Position numbers and translations under genes: made by a program
Assembly (NCBI GenBank): GCA_002451015.1
Contig: DKBB01000279.1
Coordinates: forward strand, 5,179 to 20,374
Direction: 5' to 3'
From: Acidobacteria bacterium UBA6911
GTDB taxonomy: Bacteria; Acidobacteriota; UBA6911
DNA: 15,196 bases
The notes under the pieces: generated by a model
Database searches by the model: none
What the model saw: only the letters and a program-made list of their open reading frames with translations
What the model was told of the DNA's origin: nothing
Shown: piece after piece, positions 1-7,253 of the stretch
How the letters are laid out: each line of letters opens with the position of its first letter
Numbering within the stretch: the stretch's first letter is position 1

Positions 1-243
1 ATGGAAAATCCGGAACCCGAAGTGATTTTTGACGAGTTCGGAGATTCGTCCTGGAATCTCTATTTGCGCGCCTGGCTCAAGGATCCGTACGAGTATTACC
101 GAATTCGTTCCAGCATCAATTGTGATATCGTCAGGAAATTCCGGCAACACAAAATCGAGATACCCTACCCCCAGCGGGATCTGCATGTGCGCTCCCCGCT
201 TCCGGTCCCGTTCGATATGCCTGAAAAAGTGTCGGCCTACTGA
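1..243 (+). CDS. MscS-family mechanosensitive channel, C-terminal fragment
   Basis: This open frame is the last 80 residues of a small-conductance mechanosensitive ion channel (MscS family), an inner-membrane protein that releases solutes on hypo-osmotic shock. The pattern is typical of the cytoplasmic C-terminal domain: a 'VIFDEFGDSSWNLYLRAWL' strand (residues 8-26), then 'SSINCDIVRKF' and the closing 'IEIPYPQRDLHV' signature near residues 53-64. The membrane helices and the pore-lining helix are missing because the gene begins before the window; the ATG at position 1 is therefore probably an internal methionine. It ends in TGA, and the next gene starts about 120 bp later on the same strand. 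The family call is firm; the subtype cannot be judged from this fragment. Confidence 0.87.
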   Translation: MENPEPEVIFDEFGDSSWNLYLRAWLKDPYEYYRIRSSINCDIVRKFRQHKIEIPYPQRDLHVRSPLPVPFDMPEKVSAY

Positions 244-356
244 ATGACCGTTTGATTCCACCGGATGTTTCTGCTCCGTCGCAAATGTGCAGATATACAG
301 TAATTGCTTTCAAAAGTCGTCCGGAGACCTTATTCTATGCAGCAAACATTTTGCTT

Positions 357-361
357 GGAGG
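357..361 (+). promoter_or_regulatory. Ribosome binding site that sets the start of the beta-propeller gene
   Basis: GGAGG lies 5 bp before the ATG at 367. It supports that codon over the in-frame TTG at 304 and ATG at 337, neither of which has a comparable site. The 367 start also places a clean signal peptide at the N-terminus. Confidence 0.75.
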
Positions 362-366
362 TTGCG

Positions 367-1683
367 ATGCGTCAATCGGTATGGCTCGTCCTTTTAATTA
401 TGGCAATCTCACCCGGGTTTGCTGATAACTGGCCGGGATGGTACGGTCCCGGTGCGCTGGGAATATCCGCCGAGGAGAATTTCCCGGCAGAATGGGATCT
501 GACACGAAATGTAAAATGGAAACTGGAGATACCGGGATTGGGGCATTCATCCCCCATTGTCTGGGGAAACCGCATTTTTGTAACTACAGCCGCCAGTGAT
601 GACCCCGGAGCGGATAATTGGCAAAAAGGTTTTCCTATGCAGGGGCGTTCGCCGGATACGGCGAAAATATCCTGGCAGGTTCTGTGCATTGACCGGGATA
701 CGGGAAAACTGATCTGGAAGCAGACGGCAATCCGAGAAACTCCGGTCAATTATCGCCATCTGAAAAACAGTTATGCTTCCCAGACCCCGGTAACCGACGG
801 AACGCATGTTTATGCGTTCTTCGGGGACCAGGGCATGTATTGCTACGACTTCGAGGGGAATTTGATATGGAGCCGGGATCTCGGCGACTTCAAGATGCGG
901 GCTGACTGGGGAATGGGCAGTTCACCTGTTCTTTACCGAAACCTTGTCATTCAAACATGCGACCAGGAGACAGGGAAATCCTTTATTGTCGCGCTGGACA
1001 AGAAAACGGGGGAGACGGTGTGGAAACAGGACAGGGAAGAGCTTTCGTCCTGGAGTACGCCGTTCCTTTATCTGAAAGGAGCCCGGCCGGAGCTTATCGT
1101 CAATGCAACGACGGCCGTTCGCAGCTATGACCCGGCGACCGGCAAACTTCTGTGGCAGTGCCGCGGGCCCGCCACCTCCATAACCACGCCGGCTCCGGTC
1201 GCTTCGCACGGACTGATTTTTGTATCGTCGGGATTTATCAGAGATCCGATTCGGCCGATCACGGCGTTTATTCCCGGGGCCAACGGGGATATCACTCTCA
1301 AAGAAGGAGAATCCAAATCGGACTCCATCGCCTGGCGGCAGGAGACCGCGGCCCCCTACATACCGTCACCCGTCGCTGATGGGGATTATATCTACGTTTT
1401 GTACGACCAGGGGTTTTTTGCCTGCTATGAAGCGAGGACGGGAAGGGAAGTTTACGGGAAAAAAAGGATCGGTATGGGTACCAATTTTTCCGCCTCCCCG
1501 ATTGTCGTAGGAGGACACGTATTCTGCTTCAGTGAAGATGGGGATGTGTTTGTCGTAAAAGCCGGTCCCGATTTTCAGCTATTGAGTACAAATTCAATTG
1601 GAGAAGGCATGATGGCAACACCTGCGGTGGCGGACGGGAAGATGTTCATCCGCACTATAAAGCACCTTTATTGTATCCAGTAG
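367..1683 (+). CDS. Exported PQQ-binding-like beta-propeller repeat protein
   Basis: The 438-residue product starts with a Sec signal peptide (basic 'MRQ', a hydrophobic stretch, then 'SPGFA' before 'DNWPG'), so it should act in the periplasm or outside the cell. After 'WPGWYGPGALGIS' come successive beta-propeller blades of the PQQ/quinoprotein type, each with a D-x-x-TG-x-x-x-W-like turn: 'DRDTGKLIWKQ', 'DFEGNLIWSRDLG', 'DKKTGETVWKQ', 'DPATGKLLWQC', 'EARTGREVYGK'. The fold is shared by quinoprotein dehydrogenases and the scaffold BamB. There is no dehydrogenase-type length or cytochrome motif and no lipobox Cys, so an enzyme role is not supported. The opening 'GPGALGISAEENFPAEWDL...KWKLEIPGLGHSSPIVW' style is like proteins common in Planctomycetes and Verrucomicrobia relatives. 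Substrate and role are unknown. The gene stands alone, with 105 bp to the next gene. Confidence 0.8.
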   Translation: MRQSVWLVLLIMAISPGFADNWPGWYGPGALGISAEENFPAEWDLTRNVKWKLEIPGLGHSSPIVWGNRIFVTTAASDDPGADNWQKGFPMQGRSPDTAKISWQVLCIDRDTGKLIWKQTAIRETPVNYRHLKNSYASQTPVTDGTHVYAFFGDQGMYCYDFEGNLIWSRDLGDFKMRADWGMGSSPVLYRNLVIQTCDQETGKSFIVALDKKTGETVWKQDREELSSWSTPFLYLKGARPELIVNATTAVRSYDPATGKLLWQCRGPATSITTPAPVASHGLIFVSSGFIRDPIRPITAFIPGANGDITLKEGESKSDSIAWRQETAAPYIPSPVADGDYIYVLYDQGFFACYEARTGREVYGKKRIGMGTNFSASPIVVGGHVFCFSEDGDVFVVKAGPDFQLLSTNSIGEGMMATPAVADGKMFIRTIKHLYCIQ

Positions 1684-1788
1684 TGTTATTGCACGGATCC
1701 GGTGTCGCCTACATGGCGAACGGGCCGGATTAAATACGCGACAGGTAATTACTAAATACCGTTTACGAAAACAGGAGAGACAAAAACT

Positions 1789-3177
1789 ATGGGGACAATG
1801 TTGGGAGGAGCCGGAAACCTGCGGGAAATGGGCGGTCTGCCCGGGAATTGGGCGGATATGACCCCGGAGCAGAAACGGGACCACAGGCTGAAGAATTTTA
1901 TAAACCCGCCGCAGGTAAATTTCGTCAGTGAGGAGGCAAGGAACAATTACAGGATCCGGGCGCAAAGAATGGCGGATGTTATCTGCGTCAGGGAGCCGGA
2001 CCGTGTCCCGGTTAACCTGCCTGTGGGTAATCTGCCTTACACCGAGTACGGCATTACCCTGCGTACGGCCATGTATGACTACGACCAGGCTGTCAAAGCT
2101 TGCCGGCAATTCAATGAAAAACACTCTGATGAACTGGAGCATTTCGCCGCGCCATGGATCACTTCCGCGCGCGTTATGGAGATCCTGGATTACAAGCTGT
2201 ATTCGTGGCCGGGCCACGGCACGCCCATGAACACGCCCTCGTATCAATTTGTCGAGGGTGAGTACATGACCGCGGACGAATACGACGCATTGATCCTGGA
2301 TCCTTCCGATTACTGGTTCCGAACCTATCTGCCCCGGGTTTTCGGCACATTCAAGCCTTTTGCAATGCTCCGGCCCTGGACGGACCTGGTCGAAATCGTG
2401 AACCTGGTGCAGTTGATGCCGTTCGCCAGCCCGGAAATGCAGGATACGCTGCAGAAACTGATCGAAGTCGGCAAGGAATTTCAGAGATTCGGTAGTGCGA
2501 TGGCGGCTATGGGACCGTCCGGAATAGAGAATGGGTATCCGGCATCTATGGGTGCTTTCTGCAAAGCTCCCTTCGATACCCTGGGAGATTCATTGCGTGG
2601 AACGGCGCCGATATTGAAGGACATGTTCCGCCGGCCGGAGAAGCTCCTGGAGGCACTGGATGTCGTGGCCGACTTCACGATCCAGTCCGTTTTAAGCAGC
2701 CCCAATATTAACAATATCTTTCAGGTGACCTATCCGCTTCACAAGGGTGCGGACGGTTGGATGTCCCAGAAGCAGTTCGATACTTTCTACTGGCCGTCGT
2801 TGAAGAAGGTTATGGATGCCCTGATACAGGAAGGCCTGGTACAGCATATGTTCGCCGAGGGCGGCTACAATACCCGGCTGGATTCCATCAACGAATTTCC
2901 AAAGGGAATGGTCAGCTGGTATTTCGATAAAACCGATATGGCGGAGGCCAAGAAGATCCTGGGGGATAAATGTTCGATACAGGGCAACGTGCCTTCATCC
3001 CTGATCGTAACCGGCACCCCGGAGGATGTGAAGGCCTACTGCAAGAAACTGATTGAAGATTGCGGCCCGGGCGGCGGCTACCTGCTGTGCGCCGGCGCCA
3101 TCCCGGACAATCCCAAGCTGGAGACCGTACGCGCCATGTATGAGTCCGTCGTGGAATACGGCGTCTACAAGAAATAG
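1789..3177 (+). CDS. Uroporphyrinogen decarboxylase (URO-D) superfamily protein, probable corrinoid-type methyltransferase
   Basis: This 462-residue protein belongs to the URO-D superfamily, which includes heme-pathway HemE and the zinc methyltransferases that move methyl groups between a corrinoid protein and coenzyme M, tetrahydrofolate or other acceptors. Support comes from 'RIRAQRMADVICVREPDRVPVNL' near residues 56-78, a C-terminal 'FAEGGYNTRLDSI' block, 'LGDKCSIQGNVPSSLI' and 'CGPGGGYLLCAGAIPDNPK'. It is about 100 residues longer than HemE, with an extra N-terminal region, and lacks HemE's usual opening, so it is unlikely to be the heme enzyme. Possible metal ligands are E357 and C434; the His-x-Cys pair of MtaA/MtbA is not seen. 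AGGAGA lies about 11 bp before the ATG. A DUF2284 gene follows after 63 bp, probably in the same transcript. The substrate is unknown. Confidence 0.75.
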   Translation: MGTMLGGAGNLREMGGLPGNWADMTPEQKRDHRLKNFINPPQVNFVSEEARNNYRIRAQRMADVICVREPDRVPVNLPVGNLPYTEYGITLRTAMYDYDQAVKACRQFNEKHSDELEHFAAPWITSARVMEILDYKLYSWPGHGTPMNTPSYQFVEGEYMTADEYDALILDPSDYWFRTYLPRVFGTFKPFAMLRPWTDLVEIVNLVQLMPFASPEMQDTLQKLIEVGKEFQRFGSAMAAMGPSGIENGYPASMGAFCKAPFDTLGDSLRGTAPILKDMFRRPEKLLEALDVVADFTIQSVLSSPNINNIFQVTYPLHKGADGWMSQKQFDTFYWPSLKKVMDALIQEGLVQHMFAEGGYNTRLDSINEFPKGMVSWYFDKTDMAEAKKILGDKCSIQGNVPSSLIVTGTPEDVKAYCKKLIEDCGPGGGYLLCAGAIPDNPKLETVRAMYESVVEYGVYKK

Positions 3178-3240
3178 GAATACAAAGTCCATGCCTTGGA
3201 GCTTGACGGTAAATCTCGTTGAGCTTCAGGGCGTCTTTCT

Positions 3241-3810
3241 ATGATTTCTGCAGAAGATTTAAGGCAAATCGCGCTGGCTTCCAACGCCGATTACACGGCC
3301 ATAATCAAAGCGTCCGAAATACATTTCTATGATGCCGTCCGAGTGGCTTGCGAGCAGAACGTTTGCGGCAAATACGATACCAGCTGGATGGGACCCCCGG
3401 CGATCGGCCCCATAAATACGCTGAAGAAACGGGTTCTTCGCTACCGGGAGGGACTATTGTTTCAGACGGTGCATCCAACCGGCGGATCCTTCGATATGAA
3501 GGGCATGTTCGAGGCGGCCAGGTCTCACGACACCCTGTTCAGGAATTTCCTGCAGACGATTAAGGACAAGTATCCGGGCGAGGACATTCTGGCGCTCGAT
3601 GCCGGGTGCTGCAGTTACTGCGAAAAATGCGCTTACCCGGACAATGAACCCTGCGTGTTTCCCGATCATGCTTTATCGTCGGTTGAAGCCTACGGCATGA
3701 ATGTGGCGGTTCTGATGAAAAGCGCCGGTATGCCGTACAACCACGGCAAAGGCGCCCTCGGTTTCGTCGGCATGATCCTGTTCAATCCCGCTAATAAACC
3801 GACTTTGTAG
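3241..3810 (+). CDS. DUF2284 predicted metal-binding protein
   Basis: This 189-residue cysteine-rich protein matches the DUF2284 family in layout: an N-terminal Cys pair (C37, C42) followed by 'GKYDTSWMGPPAIGP', a central 'GGSFDMKGMFEAARSH' stretch, and a C-terminal cluster C123, C124, C127, C130 and C138 in 'AGCCSYCEKCAYPDNEPC', consistent with an iron-sulfur or zinc site. The family has no settled function; genes of this kind are often found beside URO-D-type corrinoid methyltransferases, as here. In most relatives I know, the N-terminal motif reads W-x-CPP, but here the position before the prolines is Gly (residue 51) and no Cys is present, so the N-terminal metal site may be altered. The start has a weak site (AGGG about 10 bp upstream). 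No signal peptide is seen, so it is probably cytoplasmic. Confidence 0.75.
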   Translation: MISAEDLRQIALASNADYTAIIKASEIHFYDAVRVACEQNVCGKYDTSWMGPPAIGPINTLKKRVLRYREGLLFQTVHPTGGSFDMKGMFEAARSHDTLFRNFLQTIKDKYPGEDILALDAGCCSYCEKCAYPDNEPCVFPDHALSSVEAYGMNVAVLMKSAGMPYNHGKGALGFVGMILFNPANKPTL

Positions 3811-3860
3811 TGCGGAACGGCATTATAAAAGATCGCAATAAAAAAACCGTTCGTCCCGCA
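3811..3860. repeat. Imperfect inverted repeat at a convergent gene junction
   Basis: GAACGG at 3815-3820 pairs with CCGTTC at 3847-3852, with outer TGCGG/CCGCA support at 3811-3815 and 3856-3860. It spans the 12-bp gap between two convergent genes and the 3' end of the pyrophosphatase gene, and encloses an A/T-rich loop with seven T's on the minus strand. It may help end transcription in both directions, but the T tract is inside the loop, not after the stem, so it is not a standard terminator. Confidence 0.25.
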
Positions 3861-4491
3861 ACACCTTTTCACCCCGTTCTACCCGGACAGGCCTGCCGAA
3901 AATCGGGCCGTCGTAAACGAAGGAATGGAATTCCCCGTTTTCCCCACAGGGATCGATGCTTTCCGGAAGGTCCTTTAGAAAAGCCTCGTCGTATTCACGT
4001 CCTGAAAACTCCCGATCTAAAACCTGGGTGTCCACGCATGTGATGATGGCGCGAAATCCCAGCCGGATGAATTCCTGAGCCAGTTCCGTCGTATTCTTCT
4101 TCCAGAGCGGGAAAATCGCTTCCATCCCTATCCGTTTCAAATTCTTTTCGCGATAGGACCGGATGTCCTCCAGAAAAAGGTCTCCAAACGCCACAGTGGT
4201 GACTCCCTGCTCCTTGTATTTTTCCATAACGGACTGCATTCGATTTTCGTAAATAGCGTTGGTGCAGTTCTGTGGTATGGTAATTTCCAAGAGCGGATGC
4301 CTCAATGCTTCAGCCTGTTCCAGTAGAAGGCGGCGCCTTACGCCGTGCATGCTGATCCGGTCGTAGCCTTCCGTGACCGTAGTCAGCAGGGCGGCGATGC
4401 AGGCTGCATTTTCGCGCTTGAGTTCATAGAGAGCCATGGCGGAGTCTTTCCCGCCGCTCCATGCAAAAATCATTTTATCAGTCTCATTCAT
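3823..4491 (-). CDS. Dph6-related ATP pyrophosphatase (adenine nucleotide alpha hydrolase family)
   Basis: The 222-residue product opens with 'MIFAWSGGKDSAMALYEL', the SGGKDS P-loop (residues 12-17) of N-type ATP pyrophosphatases, which adenylate a substrate before amidation or thiolation. 'VAFGDLFLEDIRSYREKNL', 'FPLWKKNTTELAQEFI' and the closing 'CGENGEFHSFVYDGPIF' are hallmarks of the Dph6/MJ0570 group. In archaea and eukaryotes this group makes the final amide of diphthamide; bacteria lack diphthamide, so the bacterial substrate is unknown. The ATG at 4491 has no clear ribosome site, and the in-frame ATG at 4473 (Met7) is an alternative that would start right before the motif. The gene is convergent with the DUF2284 gene (12 bp between stops) and divergent from the transketolase operon. 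Confidence 0.85.
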   Translation of the reverse strand: MNETDKMIFAWSGGKDSAMALYELKRENAACIAALLTTVTEGYDRISMHGVRRRLLLEQAEALRHPLLEITIPQNCTNAIYENRMQSVMEKYKEQGVTTVAFGDLFLEDIRSYREKNLKRIGMEAIFPLWKKNTTELAQEFIRLGFRAIITCVDTQVLDREFSGREYDEAFLKDLPESIDPCGENGEFHSFVYDGPIFGRPVRVERGEKVLRDERFFYCDLL

Positions 4492-4606
4492 AGCGGTCGC
4501 ATTCTAGCGCATTGGAGCAGAACAGCGAAGGATCGAACGCAGAAGATTTGAAAGCTACTTGAAAGAGCCCGATTAGGAAAAATGCGTTTTTCTCCCTGTA
4601 TTTTTA

Positions 4607-4612
4607 TATAAT
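4607..4612 (+). promoter_or_regulatory. Possible -10 element of the transketolase operon
   Basis: A perfect TATAAT lies 55 bp before the transketolase start, in the A/T-rich gap between divergent genes. The hexamer 17-18 bp upstream (around 4583-4589, TGCGTT/GCGTTT) is a poor -35 match, so this is only a candidate. Confidence 0.35.
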
Positions 4613-4667
4613 TGCAGATTCAAATCACCCGTTGTATTAAACCAGGAAAGGGATCGGATTCTCCGCT

Positions 4668-5507
4668 TTGAATAAAAATGAAATAGAAAAACTTGAAGGC
4701 ATCGCACGCAGAATACGGCTTCATATCGTTCAAATGGTCGGTATCGGGCAGAAAGGCCATCTGGGCGGATCCTGTTCCATTGCCGATGTGGTCGCGGCTC
4801 TGTATTTTTCAAAAATGCGCCACAACCCGGCAAATCCCGTCTGGCCCGACCGGGACCGTTTCCTTCTGAGCAAGGGACACGCGGCGCTGGTGCAGTATGC
4901 CGCGCTGGCTGAAGCCGGGTATTTCCCGAAAGAGGAACTGAAATACACCAAGCGTATGGGATCGATTCTCCAGGGACACCCGGACCTGAAAATCACACCG
5001 GGAGTCGAGGCAAACACAGGATCCCTGGGGCAGGGACTTTCCATCGCCTGCGGGATTGCGGCGGGTCTACGGATCGACGGCCGGGGTAGCCGTGTCTATT
5101 GCATTCTCGGCGACGGGGAACTGGCCGAAGGGCAAGTCTGGGAAGCGGCCATGGCTGCCGCCGCTTTCAAGCTGAATAACGTCGTCGCGATCCTGGATCA
5201 GAACGGTCTCCAGGCGATGGGGCCGGTGGCACAGCGGTTCAATACCAATCCCGTGGTAGAGAAATGGCGCGCTTTCGGCTGGCATGTCCTGGAGATAGAC
5301 GGGCACAAAATGCAGGAGATTCTGGCTGCACTGGATTCCGTCGACCTGGTTCATGGAAAACCCAAAATGATAATTGCACGGACCATAAAGGGCGCCGGGA
5401 TCCCGTTTGCCGAAAACAGGGTGGAATTTCACAATGGACAGATGGATGCAGCGCAGTACGAAGAGGCGTGCGCCGCCCTTTTGGGCGGCGGGAGGACGGA
5501 TCGATGA
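4668..5507 (+). CDS. Transketolase, N-terminal (thiamine diphosphate-binding) subunit
   Basis: Transketolase moves two-carbon ketol units between pentose phosphate pathway sugars. In many anaerobes and archaea it is split into two chains; this 279-residue chain is the first. It shows 'GHLGG' with H31, 'SKGHA' at 68-72, 'GSLGQGLS' at 118-125 and the thiamine diphosphate/Mg motif beginning GDG at 148-150 and ending at N179 in 'ILDQNG'. The start is TTG, chosen because a stop lies ten codons upstream with no better codon between and the next Met is at residue 23, too close to conserved sequence. The ribosome site is weak. The stop overlaps the next start by 4 bp (ATGA), indicating coupled translation. 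Length and motifs are complete. Confidence 0.93.
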   Translation: MNKNEIEKLEGIARRIRLHIVQMVGIGQKGHLGGSCSIADVVAALYFSKMRHNPANPVWPDRDRFLLSKGHAALVQYAALAEAGYFPKEELKYTKRMGSILQGHPDLKITPGVEANTGSLGQGLSIACGIAAGLRIDGRGSRVYCILGDGELAEGQVWEAAMAAAAFKLNNVVAILDQNGLQAMGPVAQRFNTNPVVEKWRAFGWHVLEIDGHKMQEILAALDSVDLVHGKPKMIIARTIKGAGIPFAENRVEFHNGQMDAAQYEEACAALLGGGRTDR

Positions 5508-6439
5508 GAGACATGCAGAATCCGCGCGAGGTGTACGGGCGAACGCTTGTGGAAATCGGTCGCGAGAATCCCAACGTCGTTGTCCTGGAAGCCGACCTGG
5601 GAAAATCCACCATGTCCTGCTATTTCGAAGAAACTTTTCCGGACAGGTTTTTTGAAATGGGGATCGCCGAGGCGAACATGACCTCGTTCGCTGCCGGCCT
5701 GTCCCTGACGGGCAAGATCCCTTTCACAAATTCCTTCGCCGTTTTTGCCGCCGGACGCGCTTTCGATCAGATCCGCCAGGGTATCTGCATTCCGGGGCTC
5801 AATGTCCGGATCGTTGGCTCCAGCTGCGGGCTGTCCGATTTCGGGGATGGATCCACGCACCAGTCGGTCGAAGACGTAGCCATTATGCGGGCCTTGCCGA
5901 ATATGACGGTCCTGGTGCCGGCCGACGGCAATGAAACAAGGATGATGACACGGGCTCTGGTGGAGTACCCGGGGCCGGCCTATATGCGAATCACGAGGAA
6001 CGATCTTCCGGATGTCATGCCTGCGAATGAGCCGTTTATTGCAGGCAAACCGCACTTGATCCGCCAGGGGGACGATGTCGTTGTATACGCCAATGGACAG
6101 ATGGTCAGCCTGGCATTGGAAGCCGCGGATATTGTGGCTGTCCAGGGTTTGTCGCTCCGGGTCGTCAATGTCAGTTCCGTGAAGCCGGTTGACGGTGCCG
6201 CCCTCAGGGCGCTGTCTGACGGGATGAAGGGAGTTGTTACGGCGGAGGAGCACTCGCTGATTGGAGGGCTCGCATCCCTGATCCTGACAACGCTTCAGGG
6301 GATTCCGATTCCCATGCAGTCGATCGGAATCCGGGATAGTTTCGGCCAGTCCGCCCACAGCTACAAAGATCTGCTCTCTGCATACGGCCTGACGCCGAAG
6401 CATATCGCCGACGCCGTCCTGCAGGTGGGGCGGATCTAA
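5504..6439 (+). CDS. Transketolase, C-terminal (pyrimidine-binding) subunit
   Basis: This 311-residue chain is the second half of the split transketolase. It carries the pyrimidine-binding core 'FFEMGIAEANMTSFAAGLSL', in which E56 is the expected glutamate that activates thiamine diphosphate, then 'PFTNSFAVFAAGRAFDQIRQ', 'GLSDFGDGSTHQSVEDVAIMR' and the transketolase C-terminal domain ('VVTAEEHSLIGGLASLI'). GGGAGGA sits about 7 bp before the ATG, and the start overlaps the stop of the N-terminal subunit. A longer in-frame reading back to 5264 overlaps the first subunit and is not real. The two chains should form the active heterotetramer in the cytoplasm. A related assignment, the E1 subunits of 1-deoxyxylulose synthase or a pyruvate dehydrogenase, fits the motifs less well. 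Confidence 0.93.
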   Translation: MRDMQNPREVYGRTLVEIGRENPNVVVLEADLGKSTMSCYFEETFPDRFFEMGIAEANMTSFAAGLSLTGKIPFTNSFAVFAAGRAFDQIRQGICIPGLNVRIVGSSCGLSDFGDGSTHQSVEDVAIMRALPNMTVLVPADGNETRMMTRALVEYPGPAYMRITRNDLPDVMPANEPFIAGKPHLIRQGDDVVVYANGQMVSLALEAADIVAVQGLSLRVVNVSSVKPVDGAALRALSDGMKGVVTAEEHSLIGGLASLILTTLQGIPIPMQSIGIRDSFGQSAHSYKDLLSAYGLTPKHIADAVLQVGRI

Positions 6440-6450
6440 TTATAGATAAA

Positions 6451-6457
6451 GGGGGAG
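6451..6457 (+). promoter_or_regulatory. Ribosome binding site that selects the SDR start
   Basis: GGGGGAG is 6 bp from the ATG at 6464 but directly abuts the ATG at 6458, so the downstream codon is the likelier start. Confidence 0.65.
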
Positions 6458-6463
6458 ATGAAA

Positions 6464-7204
6464 ATGCGCTTGTCGAATAAGGTGGCTCTGGTTTCGGGAG
6501 GTTCCCGGGGACTTGGCGCCGAAATTGCCCGTCGTTTCAGCGTGGAAGGAGCTTCGGTCTTTATCGGCGATATCAACGAATCGGCCGGAAAATCTCTGGA
6601 GAAAGAGCTGGAAAACGCGGTCTACCTTCCTCTCAATGTTACTGTGGAAAAAAGCTGGAAATCCGTCCTGCTCGAAATTCGAAAGAAGGCAGGTCGTCTT
6701 GATATTCTCGTCAATAATGCCGGAATCAATATTCGCCAGGATATCGAGGAAATGCCGGAGGAATCCCTGGACGCTATGATGGCCGTCAATATTAAGGGAC
6801 CTTTTCTCGGAATCAAGCACTCCATTCCCCTCATGAGAGAATCCGGCGGAGGAGTGATCCTGAATATGTCCTCAATCTGCGGCATTGTCGGGCACAAATA
6901 CACCAACGAGGCTTACACGACAACCAAGGGTGCCGTAACCCTCCTGACGAAATCGGTCGCGTCCCGTTATGCCAAGGACAATATCCGCTGCAATTCGGTG
7001 CATCCCGGCACTGTGGATACTCCGATGCTGCAGTCCGTGCTGAAAGATCCTGAAAAGCGGGCGGAAAGGTTTAACGAAATCCCTCTGGGGAGACTGGCGA
7101 CTGTTAAGGATGTCGCTGCAGCTTTTGTTTATCTTGCGAGCGACGAAGCGGCATTCGTAAATGGCGTTTCTTTTCCGGTGGACGGTGGACTTACGGCGTA
7201 TTAG
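6464..7204 (+). CDS. Short-chain dehydrogenase/reductase (SDR), classical type
   Basis: This 246-residue protein is a full-length classical SDR, an NAD(P)-dependent oxidoreductase of alcohols and ketones. It has the cofactor motif 'SGGSRGLG' (11-18), D36 after the second strand (favouring NAD over NADP), 'NNAG' at 84-87 and the catalytic S137, Y151 and K155 in 'YTTTKGA'. The tail '...AAFVYLASDEAAFVNGVSFPVDGGLTAY' is the usual SDR ending. It lies 24 bp after the transketolase gene and 49 bp before a GH43 glycosidase on the same strand, so a sugar, polyol or sugar-acid substrate is likely, though the sequence does not name it. Confidence 0.9.
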   Translation: MRLSNKVALVSGGSRGLGAEIARRFSVEGASVFIGDINESAGKSLEKELENAVYLPLNVTVEKSWKSVLLEIRKKAGRLDILVNNAGINIRQDIEEMPEESLDAMMAVNIKGPFLGIKHSIPLMRESGGGVILNMSSICGIVGHKYTNEAYTTTKGAVTLLTKSVASRYAKDNIRCNSVHPGTVDTPMLQSVLKDPEKRAERFNEIPLGRLATVKDVAAAFVYLASDEAAFVNGVSFPVDGGLTAY

Positions 7205-7253
7205 CCGGCCGTCATCAGTGGGTGCGTCAAAATAGCCGAGGGGTTAAACTGTT

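Noticed and set aside
304..366. Upstream TTG (304) and ATG (337) starts for the beta-propeller gene
   Set aside because: They add residues ahead of a clean signal peptide and have no ribosome site, while ATG 367 has GGAGG 5 bp upstream.
1697..1730. Hairpin after the beta-propeller gene (ATCCGG...CCGGAT with inner CGCC/GGCG)
   Set aside because: The stem is interrupted and no T tract follows, so it was not called a terminator.
1594..2247. 217-residue minus-strand open frame
   Set aside because: It overlaps the end of the beta-propeller gene and the start of the URO-D gene on the opposite strand and shows no family features.
5264..5503. 80-residue upstream extension of the transketolase C-terminal subunit
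   Set aside because: It overlaps the first subunit out of frame, and the ATG at 5504 has a strong ribosome site and the classical 4-bp overlap.
5429..6403. 324-residue minus-strand open frame
   Set aside because: It lies opposite the transketolase C-terminal gene, has no domain-like pattern and is a codon-bias shadow.
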